Positions 14,344 to 20,072 of a DNA stretch of 20,072 nt are shown here, piece by piece. The notes under the pieces are model-generated. The model saw only the letters and a list, made by a program, of their open reading frames with translations. It did no database searches and was not told the origin of the DNA. This stretch comes from Candidatus Borrarchaeota archaeon (GTDB taxonomy: Archaea; Asgardarchaeota; Sifarchaeia; Borrarchaeales; Borrarchaeaceae). A program made the translations under genes and the position numbers. The DNA is taken from positions 1-20,072 of the forward strand of contig JAEORY010000022.1 in NCBI GenBank assembly GCA_016840645.1, written 5' to 3'. Every line of letters starts with the position of its first letter. Positions within the stretch are counted from its first letter, which is position 1.

Positions 14344-14700
14344 ATGGTTAAAGAAGAAAAAAGCAGATATATCGCCTTTGAAATAATAATCGAAGATGAA
14401 ACTCCATTAGAGGTGATTTCTGTTTTTAATTCTATTTCACGATCGATTTTGTCACTTTACGGTGAGGTTGAAGCTAGCCAAAGCGGTATTTGGCTCATTG
14501 AATTTGACGCTGAGACTTGCTATGGTATTCTAAGATGCACTTCAAAAAGTTTAGACAAGGTACAAACCGCTATGGCAATCGTTTCGAGTATTGATAATAG
14601 ACCCACCATTATACGTTTGCTTAAAACTTCAGGAACAATTCGATCGCTTCGATCAGCCCTCGAACAACCAACATCGACCAGTGAAGATCTGCAAAGTTAA
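14344..14700 (+). CDS. rnp2: Ribonuclease P protein component 2 (Pop5)
   Basis: A 118-residue Pop5/Rpp14-family protein that binds Rpp30 and stabilises the catalytic domain of RNase P RNA. It shows the expected alpha/beta sandwich: strand RYIAFEIIIE, helix PLEVISVFNSISRSILSLYG, strands SGIWLIEFDAETCYGILRCT, then helix DKVQTAMAIVSSI and a basic helix ending SGTIRSLRSALE. ATG 14344 comes 3 bases after the rnp3 stop, so the two are cotranscribed. The short tail rich in S, T and Q looks disordered. The proteasome subunit gene that often follows in archaea is not here; the next gene is convergent. Confidence 0.92.
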   Translation: MVKEEKSRYIAFEIIIEDETPLEVISVFNSISRSILSLYGEVEASQSGIWLIEFDAETCYGILRCTSKSLDKVQTAMAIVSSIDNRPTIIRLLKTSGTIRSLRSALEQPTSTSEDLQS

Positions 14701-14709
14701 TTTTGGTTC

Positions 14710-14721
14710 TCACGATCGTGA
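14710..14721. repeat. Perfect 12-base palindrome in the convergent gap
   Basis: TCACGATCGTGA lies just after the rnp2 stop, in the 125-base space between convergent genes. It may be part of a termination or protein-binding site. The rest of the gap is AT-rich with no gene. Confidence 0.25.
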
Positions 14722-14825
14722 TTCAAGGTCGAAGATTTATCCATGTCAGTCACAATAATATTAACTCAAAAATTAGGGACTGCGAAAAAATAAAGAAAAA
14801 GGATTGAAAAGGTAGAAATTGTTTC

Positions 14826-15917
14826 TTAAAACATTTTTAGAGTTCGTTGAATTGCGTTTAGTGTTGCTGAGACATCGTTTGCATTAATAGCGCCCATATG
14901 GCCAATTCGAAAGATTTTACCTTTCAGTTTGCCCAAACCGCCTGCCACGATAACGCCCTCTTGTGATAATTGCCCTCTAAAGTCCGCATCTGCAATGCCA
15001 TTATGATAGACTGCGCTCATTGTATTTGCAGCCCATCCATCCTCAGGAACGAGTTTAAAGTCCATCTCTGTAAGACCTTTGCGCATCATTTCTGCTAATT
15101 TTTCGTGCCGCGCAAACCGTGCCTCCATTCCTTCGCTAACTATTTGCTTTACACTTTCATGGAGTGCATAGATTAAATTTACTGCAGGTGTACCGAAATA
15201 ACTTGGATCACCGCGCTCATATGCTTGCATAATGGGCAACCAGTTGTCAATGGAAGTATAGAAACACTCAACGGGATGTTTAAGTTTAGCGTGTGCGTCT
15301 AAGGCCTTCTGGTTGAAATTCAGTATTGCAAGCCCTGGAGGAACACCCAATGCCTTCTGTGAACCTGTGAAGCATATATCTACATGATGTTTGTCATGAT
15401 ACAATCGTTGTCCTGCAAGAGAACATACTGCGTCTACAATAAATATCGTATCAAAATCTTTGACAACATTACCAATGGCTTCGATGTCGTTCGCAATACC
15501 AGTCGATGTATCAACATGTGTCACTGTAAGGACTTTATAGTCGTCACTTTCAAGTTTTTCACGCACCTCTGTAGGATCTGCTGCCTTTCCCCATTCTACT
15601 TGAATTTCATCAACAGCGATTCCGTGTGCTTTGAAAATATCAACGTATCGCGAGCCGAACACCCCATTATTTACTACTAATGCTTTTTCTCCTCTTTGAA
15701 TCACATTGGTTGCTGCCATCTCCATAGCTAGCGTCCCAGATCCCGCAATAACAAAGGGTTGTCCTTCAGAAATGAAGACCTGTCTTAGTTTTCTTAGAGT
15801 ATCTCCAAAGATAGAGATAAATTCTGGTGCTACGTGACTCACAGTTACTTTACTTAGAGCCCGTATCACTTCTGGATCAAAATTAATCGGTCCAGGGATC
15901 ATTAAAAGTTTTGCCAA
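14826..15917 (-). CDS. Class V aminotransferase, alanine/serine-glyoxylate type
   Basis: A 363-residue PLP enzyme of the AGXT/SgaA/PucG-like group. It opens with MIPGPINFDPEVIRA, includes VSHVAPEF (26-33), the phosphate-binding SGTLAMEMA (60-68), D162 in FIVDAVCS that would pair with the PLP ring nitrogen, and the Schiff-base lysine K188 in TGSQKALGVPPG. A C-terminal RIGHMGAIN motif holds the carboxylate-binding arginine. The family moves amino groups from alanine or serine to glyoxylate, giving glycine and pyruvate or hydroxypyruvate. The start is TTG 15917, chosen because GAGGTGA lies at 15930-15924. Its position downstream of gcl and hyi-like genes fits glyoxylate use. A 2-aminoethylphosphonate or other class V activity cannot be excluded by sequence alone. 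Confidence 0.85.
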   Translation of the reverse strand: MAKLLMIPGPINFDPEVIRALSKVTVSHVAPEFISIFGDTLRKLRQVFISEGQPFVIAGSGTLAMEMAATNVIQRGEKALVVNNGVFGSRYVDIFKAHGIAVDEIQVEWGKAADPTEVREKLESDDYKVLTVTHVDTSTGIANDIEAIGNVVKDFDTIFIVDAVCSLAGQRLYHDKHHVDICFTGSQKALGVPPGLAILNFNQKALDAHAKLKHPVECFYTSIDNWLPIMQAYERGDPSYFGTPAVNLIYALHESVKQIVSEGMEARFARHEKLAEMMRKGLTEMDFKLVPEDGWAANTMSAVYHNGIADADFRGQLSQEGVIVAGGLGKLKGKIFRIGHMGAINANDVSATLNAIQRTLKMF

Positions 15918-16174
15918 TTTTGTTCACCTCTAATGTTCTTTTGATAGGGAAAGTCAGCTAGATTAAGCTGAGCTTTTGTCGTTACTGCTGATACAATGGT
16001 CTCAGGTATGTTGTCTAGCAAAAATAGTGAAACAAGGTTCCAAAGCTTATGGTGTACACTTGCTTTACTCATTTCCTTGAGGTTGTTTTCATATTTCGCC
16101 GATACTCGGCTAATCGTTTTGGTATTCAAAAAACTCTCTAAACCTACGGGACAAGTTTCTCCCGTTCTGAACAT
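15902..16174 (-). CDS. Doubtful small ORF, 90 aa
   Basis: An open frame of 90 residues that overlaps the first 16 bases of the aminotransferase gene and contains its ribosome binding site. No family is recognised. The frame continues upstream without a start as a sense-like stretch (WDAVPRSLGTKFVPR) back to a TGA. It contains leucine-rich helical segments such as WNLVSLFLLDNIPETIV. It may be a remnant or a chance frame in the 498-base space between the aminotransferase and hyi-like genes. Confidence 0.2.
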   Translation of the reverse strand: MFRTGETCPVGLESFLNTKTISRVSAKYENNLKEMSKASVHHKLWNLVSLFLLDNIPETIVSAVTTKAQLNLADFPYQKNIRGEQNWQNF

Positions 16175-16195
16175 CCGTGGGACAAACTTTGTCCC
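16148..16195. repeat. Pair of GGGACAA-type palindromes
   Basis: A perfect hairpin sequence GGGACAAA-C-TTTGTCCC spans 16179-16195. A diverged copy, GGGACAAGTTTCTCCC, spans 16148-16163 in the same orientation, 31 bases away. Paired similar palindromes suggest a protein-binding site or the terminus of a small repeat. Confidence 0.35.
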
Positions 16196-16415
16196 TAAAC
16201 TCCTTGGTACAGCATCCCAACCTCACCTAAAACCAATTGAAATTTATATTGTGTGCTTTATACTTGTATTGTATATAAAGATTTTCCCTCAAACGCAGTT
16301 TTTTCAAAGTCAAGAAGATTTCAATACCTTAGTATATCTTTGCTTTTTTAACGCACGTTCATCATTTGAGAAAACAGTTTTTTCGCGACAAAAAATAAAA
16401 AGGAGATTAGAAGGC
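16196..16415. other. AT-rich intergenic region without a recognised gene
   Basis: This is the part of the long gap next to the hyi-like stop codon. It contains a TATATAAAG stretch near 16273-16281 and several T runs that could terminate the gcl-hyi transcript. A plus-strand frame runs through it but has no coding character. Confidence 0.4.
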
Positions 16416-17330
16416 TTAAACTTGTGTCCAAGCCTCTTTTAATGTACGTTTTACATTTGCTATAGCCATCTCTGATGTAATACCTTTATGAGGTTTTACT
16501 TCGAAACTAACAAATGGGCGTTTACCTTTTTCTAAGTAATCAATTTCAAAAAGGGCATCTAGGTATTCTGCCAACTCTGTTGCGTCATTTTCTCCTCCTT
16601 CAACACCGAAGATCGGATGTTTATCTCCATACAACGGGTTGTTCGGGTCTTTAACGCAATTTCCGAGGTGCACTAATGTGAGGTAATCCTTCGTGGTCGA
16701 TAATGCATGGGCAGGTGTCTCATTTAGTAATGGAAGATGACTTAAATCATGCATTAAACCGAAAGTAGGATATCCTGCCTCTCGTACTGCCTTGGCAAAC
16801 TCCACTGCTGCTTCACTTGGCCCTATCAAAGATTTTTTATCAATATCACGATCAAAAATCTCTAAAGTTAACGCTAGATTTCCTTGGCGTTTTGCATATT
16901 CGCAGAGTTGTTTTAAAGAATCGATTAATAATGCCATCCCCTTCTCTCTGGCAGCATCACCTGGATAAGGGCCACTTAGAACGGTAAGATACTCTGCGCC
17001 TACTTCGTAGGCTTCGTCAATAGCTGATTTTATTGCCTGTATGGATTTGTTTCGCAATGCATCGTCTAGTGCGTTCAAATCAAGTTTAGGAAGCAATAAA
17101 GCAGGCTGTGCCGAGAAATTAACTGTCAGACGAGAAGCTGTTAAGAGCGCTGCTACATCATCTTTAATTGCTGGATCCTTGCATCCACCATAGTCAACAG
17201 CTGAGAAAAAGTCGTCTTCGGCTATCTTTGTAAGCGTTTCGAGTATAGGGCCTTCTCCCGCAAGGCATTCTGGAAAAACCATTCCATGCACTATACCGAC
17301 TTTCATATAGAGATCCCAATGTTTTTTCAT
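16416..17330 (-). CDS. TIM-barrel sugar isomerase/epimerase, probable hydroxypyruvate isomerase-like enzyme
   Basis: A 304-residue xylose isomerase-like barrel (AP-endonuclease 2 superfamily). The likely metal and acid-base residues are E157 (LTLEIFDRD), D195 and H198 (GLMHDLSHLP), H221 (LVHLGNC) and E277 (VSFEVKP), which is the E-D-H-H-E pattern of the family. Hydroxypyruvate isomerase (Hyi) interconverts tartronate semialdehyde and hydroxypyruvate. This protein is longer than the roughly 258 residues of E. coli Hyi and is not a close match, so the specific reaction rests on its place 21 bases downstream of the gcl-like gene. Start is ATG 17330 behind GGTGAAA; ATG 17303 (MKVGIVHG) is an alternative. 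Another ketose or keto-acid isomerisation is possible. Confidence 0.75.
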   Translation of the reverse strand: MKKHWDLYMKVGIVHGMVFPECLAGEGPILETLTKIAEDDFFSAVDYGGCKDPAIKDDVAALLTASRLTVNFSAQPALLLPKLDLNALDDALRNKSIQAIKSAIDEAYEVGAEYLTVLSGPYPGDAAREKGMALLIDSLKQLCEYAKRQGNLALTLEIFDRDIDKKSLIGPSEAAVEFAKAVREAGYPTFGLMHDLSHLPLLNETPAHALSTTKDYLTLVHLGNCVKDPNNPLYGDKHPIFGVEGGENDATELAEYLDALFEIDYLEKGKRPFVSFEVKPHKGITSEMAIANVKRTLKEAWTQV

Positions 17331-17351
17331 GTTTTCACCGCCTTTAATTTG

Positions 17352-19064
17352 TTATCCCCTTTCAGCTATGGCATCCAGAGCTAAGCCCATACTACAATTG
17401 GTTTCTCGTTCACAGATAATATCTAATATCGCAGGGGCATTATCTAGAGCTCTCTGGAAGGCAGCCTTAAGGTCTCCAGGTTGTTCAACTCTTTCGGCAT
17501 AGAGTCCGAACGCTTCTGCAAGCTTAACGAAATCTATTCCTAATCCATGCTTCGTTAACTTATCTGTATCGTACGTTAAATCTACCGCATATTCATAGTC
17601 ATAAACAATGGATTGATTCTGTCGGATTAAACTTAAGAAACCGTTGTTGAGCACAAGCATAACTATTGGAGTTTGATAGTGAGCTGCCATCGCTAACTCT
17701 TCTACCATGAATCCTAATCCGCCATCTCCTGTGATGCCTACGACTTTCTTTTGTGGCATTCCCATTTCCTCGTATCCGACTTTAGCTCCAATTGAAGCTG
17801 GTAAATCCCAACCCAACGTTCCCGCGCATCCGCAGACTTTATAATGTCCTGGTTTCTTTATTTCTTGATATTGACCGCTCCAAATCTGATTAAGTCCGAC
17901 TGACGTCACAAAAATTGTGTCATCATCAAAGAATTCATTTATTTCTTTGAAAAGTCTTTGAGGCTTGATTGGCACATCATCAAAGTCTAATCTTCTCGCA
18001 AGCTCTTTGCGTCGGGCAGGTATTGACGATACCCATTCATTTGGCATTATTTTTGCATTTCGCGCTTTGGCTTGATCGATCATCATTTGTAGTGCTTCTT
18101 TGGCATCTGATACAATTCCTAACTCTGTAGGGACGATCTTGCCAATTTGTAGAGGATCAATGTCAATATGGATGAACTTTCTGTCTTTCGTGTAAACATC
18201 TAGTTTACCCGTATGACGGTCAACAAATCTGGCACCAACCGCTAGAACAAGATCGCTCTCTAAGAATAACTTGTTGCCAAGTCTTGTTTGGACGATAGTG
18301 CCGACTTGCCCAGCGTACAGCGGCTGATCATTATCAATTGCCGATTTCCCCATGTATGAAGCGCAAATAGGTAAACTCAGATATTCTGCGAGCTCCTGAA
18401 GTTCTTTGGAAGCGCCCGAGATAATGACTCCTCCTCCGGCTAAGATGATTGGATTCTTAGCTTCCAAGATCATATCAATTGCTTTCTTGATTTGTTTTTC
18501 ATTTGCTTTGGGTGTCGAAAAGTCTAAACTACGATCTGTTTCTGGATCATATTCAATTTCTGTTCTCTGGAGGTCGACGGGGAGATCAATAAGCACTGGT
18601 CCGGGTCTTCCTTCTCTAGCGATTCGAAAAGCTTCCCTCATAGTACCTGGGAGGCGATAAGGTTCCCTAACACAATAACTTTTCTTAGTCACTGGTTTAA
18701 CTATTTCTGCTATGTCAACCGCTTGAAACGCCTCTTGACCCAATACTGCTCTCGTCGCTGTCCCAGTAATTGCGACAATTGGGATAGAGTCAACTTGAGC
18801 TGTATAGAGACCTGTTACAAAATTTGTCGCTGCAGGTCCGCTCGTACAGATACAGACGCCAACTTTTCCAGTTGCTCGTGCATATCCGTCAGCTGCATGG
18901 CATGCTCCTTCTTCATGTCGAGCAATATAGTGCTTTATTTTTGTTGTTTGCCCAAGGTATTTGTAGACGGGATTTATTGCTGCACCCGGTATACCAAACA
19001 TTGCTGTTACTCCTTCATCTTCAAGAATTTTTACTATAACTTCCGCTACTTGCATTTTAGGCAT
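17352..19064 (-). CDS. gcl: Glyoxylate carboligase-like ThDP enzyme with a canonical active-site Glu
   Basis: A 570-residue enzyme of the acetolactate synthase/POX family. The N-terminal pyrimidine-binding domain includes FGIPGAAINP (23-32) and RHEEGACHAADGYARA. The middle domain covers about 190-340, and the C-terminal pyrophosphate domain has GDG (446-448) and the paired NN (473-474). FGIPGAAINP, EAFQAVDI, IRQNQ (480-484), DFVKLAEAFG and NCSMG near the C-terminus match E. coli Gcl better than acetolactate synthase. Gcl condenses two glyoxylates to tartronate semialdehyde and CO2. At residue 51, where E. coli Gcl has valine, this protein has glutamate (codon 18914-18912), the usual ThDP-activating residue. 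No ilvN-like regulatory subunit is adjacent. ATG 19064 follows AGGAGA. An acetolactate synthase function remains possible. Confidence 0.85.
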   Translation of the reverse strand: MPKMQVAEVIVKILEDEGVTAMFGIPGAAINPVYKYLGQTTKIKHYIARHEEGACHAADGYARATGKVGVCICTSGPAATNFVTGLYTAQVDSIPIVAITGTATRAVLGQEAFQAVDIAEIVKPVTKKSYCVREPYRLPGTMREAFRIAREGRPGPVLIDLPVDLQRTEIEYDPETDRSLDFSTPKANEKQIKKAIDMILEAKNPIILAGGGVIISGASKELQELAEYLSLPICASYMGKSAIDNDQPLYAGQVGTIVQTRLGNKLFLESDLVLAVGARFVDRHTGKLDVYTKDRKFIHIDIDPLQIGKIVPTELGIVSDAKEALQMMIDQAKARNAKIMPNEWVSSIPARRKELARRLDFDDVPIKPQRLFKEINEFFDDDTIFVTSVGLNQIWSGQYQEIKKPGHYKVCGCAGTLGWDLPASIGAKVGYEEMGMPQKKVVGITGDGGLGFMVEELAMAAHYQTPIVMLVLNNGFLSLIRQNQSIVYDYEYAVDLTYDTDKLTKHGLGIDFVKLAEAFGLYAERVEQPGDLKAAFQRALDNAPAILDIICERETNCSMGLALDAIAERG

Positions 19065-19173
19065 AATCTTCTCTCCTATTTTGTTTATTTTTTTAGAGGG
19101 TTGGTTATACTTATTGAGTGCATCTCATGTGTAACCCATTATGGTCACTACTCCATATATCATGCCCGCGGGG

Positions 19174-19183
19174 CTTATAAAGC
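19174..19183 (-). promoter_or_regulatory. TATA-like element upstream of the gcl-like gene
   Basis: On the minus strand GCTTTATAAG reads as an archaeal TATA box. Initiation about 25 bases downstream would give a leader of roughly 85 bases for gcl. If correct, the structured element at 19202-19455 lies upstream of the promoter rather than in the gcl leader. Confidence 0.35.
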
Positions 19184-19201
19184 AGAATGTCATATACTTA
19201 G

Positions 19202-19455
19202 TGAGACTCGCTCTAAGGTGAGAACTCGGCGGTTGGTGAATTCGCCATTGGGATAACCATAAGGGTCTCAGTGTAGTATTCTCGTACGCTTTCTATTCTG
19301 CGGGAACACTGACAGCGAACCACCGTTTTGTTCAAGGCCTGCACCCTATATGGCGGCAGGTATCCCGCTCAACCGTCCTAGCGGGGACTCTACTCACGTG
19401 CATGTGAGTAGATAGACACTATTTCGTTATGGAATAGATGTCTATTGTGAAAGGA
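19202..19455. other. Multi-hairpin structured intergenic element between the GyaR-like and gcl-like genes
   Basis: The 395-base gap holds at least six stems. They are TGAGAC/GTCTCA (19202-19207 with 19265-19270), TCAGTGT/ACACTGA (19268-19274 with 19306-19312), CCTGC/GCAGG around 19338-19360, CCCGCT/AGCGGG near 19364-19385, CTACTCAC/GTGAGTAG near 19390-19411, and an approximately 12-bp bulged stem at about 19412-19446. The first two share bases and are mutually exclusive. The motif GTGAGAACTCGGCG (19218-19231) recurs with one base missing at 13436-13448. It is either a mobile-element-derived RNA or a leader/trailer RNA of the glyoxylate genes. The strand is undetermined. Confidence 0.45.
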
Positions 19456-19459
19456 ACGG

Positions 19460-20072
19460 TTATCCATAAATTTCTGGATTAACACAATTTGGTGGTTTGA
19501 GTCCCTTAACGCCAGCAATGACATTTTCAGCAGCCATGGTCGCCATTTTAGTACGAGTCTCTATTGATGCGCTTGCGATATGTGGCGCTAACACAACGTT
19601 ATTCATTTCATAAAGTTCTGATTCAGCTTTAGGCTCCATTTCAAAGACATCCAAACCAGCACCAGCAATCTTTTTCTCCTGTAATGCTTTAACGAGCGCT
19701 TTTTCATCTACAACGGGACCTCGTGATGCGTTAATCAAATACGCTGTCTCTTTCATCATTTCTAGTTCTTTTGCACCAATATAGTGTTTAGTTTCTGGAA
19801 TCAATGGTACATGCAAAGTTACATAGTCTGATTCTTTAAGAATTGTCTCTTTATTCACATATTGGAGTCCTAATTCTTTTTCCAGATCCTCAAACCGAAC
19901 AACATCGGTATAAAGAACTTTCATGTCAAAACTCTTAGCCCTTTTAGCTACCACTCGTCCAATTCTTCCTAGTCCAACGACTCCCAGTGTTTTCCCGTAG
20001 ACATCAGAACCAAGAAACTGCATTATACCCCATCCTTTCCACGTTTTTTGGCGGAAATACTTATCTGCCTCG
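19460..20072 (-). CDS. GyaR-like D-2-hydroxyacid dehydrogenase (glyoxylate/hydroxypyruvate reductase), N-terminus beyond window
   Basis: The frame is open to the window edge; 204 residues are visible and the N-terminal substrate-domain half is missing. The upstream codons read EADKYFRQKTWKGWG, a block typical of glyoxylate reductases, so the ATG at 20023 is internal. The Rossmann motif is GVVGLGRIG. The catalytic arginine is in NASRGPVV, the glutamate in FEMEP and the histidine in APHIAS. The family reduces glyoxylate to glycolate and hydroxypyruvate to D-glycerate with NAD(P)H. Next to gcl- and hyi-like genes the second reaction, making D-glycerate, is the likely one. It is distinct from the SerA-like protein at 9385 although of the same superfamily. 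Confidence 0.88.
   Translation of the reverse strand, partial: EADKYFRQKTWKGWGIMQFLGSDVYGKTLGVVGLGRIGRVVAKRAKSFDMKVLYTDVVRFEDLEKELGLQYVNKETILKESDYVTLHVPLIPETKHYIGAKELEMMKETAYLINASRGPVVDEKALVKALQEKKIAGAGLDVFEMEPKAESELYEMNNVVLAPHIASASIETRTKMATMAAENVIAGVKGLKPPNCVNPEIYG

Noticed and set aside
15996..16442. Plus-strand open frame of 148 codons
   Set aside because: It runs through AT-rich intergenic DNA and into the 3' end of the hyi-like gene on the other strand; composition is not protein-like.
17352..19064. Sulfoacetaldehyde acetyltransferase (Xsc), suggested by the sulfate genes in the window
   Set aside because: The motif set matches Gcl, the neighbours are Hyi-, GyaR- and AGXT-like, and no phosphotransacetylase or taurine genes are adjacent.
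18723..19256. Plus-strand open frame of 177 codons
   Set aside because: It is antisense to the gcl-like gene and then enters the structured intergenic element; cysteine- and serine-rich shadow composition.
19202..19455. Glycine riboswitch upstream of the glyoxylate genes
   Set aside because: The tandem aptamer landmarks (for example the GGAGAG and CACCGAAG-like cores) are absent.
1..20072. CRISPR arrays, tRNA and rRNA genes
   Set aside because: No regularly spaced direct repeats, tRNA T-loop/anticodon patterns or conserved rRNA segments were seen by eye; a tRNAscan or CRISPR finder run would be decisive.

Overview
The window is from an archaeon. It encodes ribosomal protein L15e, the archaeal/eukaryal RNase P proteins Rpp30 and Pop5, a COG1325-type RNA-binding protein and an archaeal YchF-type GTPase with a C-terminal TGS domain. 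Many genes start with TTG or GTG behind Shine-Dalgarno sequences related to GGAGGTGAT, and several promoters look like archaeal TATA boxes. Two small Ras-like proteins point tentatively to an Asgard lineage, but a TACK-type archaeon such as Bathyarchaeia is not excluded. No rRNA, tRNA or CRISPR array was recognised.

Layout. 1-3.9 kb (minus strand): the start of an unidentified gene, a YchF-like GTPase, a decayed gene with an in-frame stop, and a TnpB-like (IS605 OrfB) gene. 3.9-4.7 kb (plus): an RNase HIII-like nuclease. 4.75-9.16 kb (minus): two small hypothetical genes and a compact sulfate-activation/sulfonation operon in the order ribbon-helix-helix regulator, ATP sulfurylase, DHH phosphoesterase, sulfotransferase, APS kinase. 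Two tandem AT-rich near-palindromes sit directly at the start of the regulator. 9.3-11.6 kb (plus): a short SerA-like dehydrogenase and two paralogous Ras-like proteins that have lost the P-loop. 11.7-14.7 kb (plus): an RNA-biology cluster (L15e, COG1325 protein, Rpp30, Pop5) interrupted by two hairpin-bounded non-coding elements that look like transposase-less IS200/IS605-type units. 14.8-20.07 kb (minus): a C2-metabolism cluster consisting of a GyaR-like glyoxylate/hydroxypyruvate reductase (cut by the window end), a glyoxylate carboligase-like ThDP enzyme, a hydroxypyruvate isomerase-like TIM barrel and a class V alanine/serine-glyoxylate aminotransferase.

How the genes work together. The sulfate operon can be read as a closed cycle: Sat and CysC make PAPS, the sulfotransferase uses it, and the DHH enzyme may recycle the by-product pAp. 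The glyoxylate cluster can be read as a glycerate route: two glyoxylate to tartronate semialdehyde, to hydroxypyruvate, to D-glycerate, with the aminotransferase linking glyoxylate/hydroxypyruvate to glycine/serine. The carboligase is Gcl-like over most of its length but carries glutamate at the position where E. coli Gcl has its unusual valine 51.
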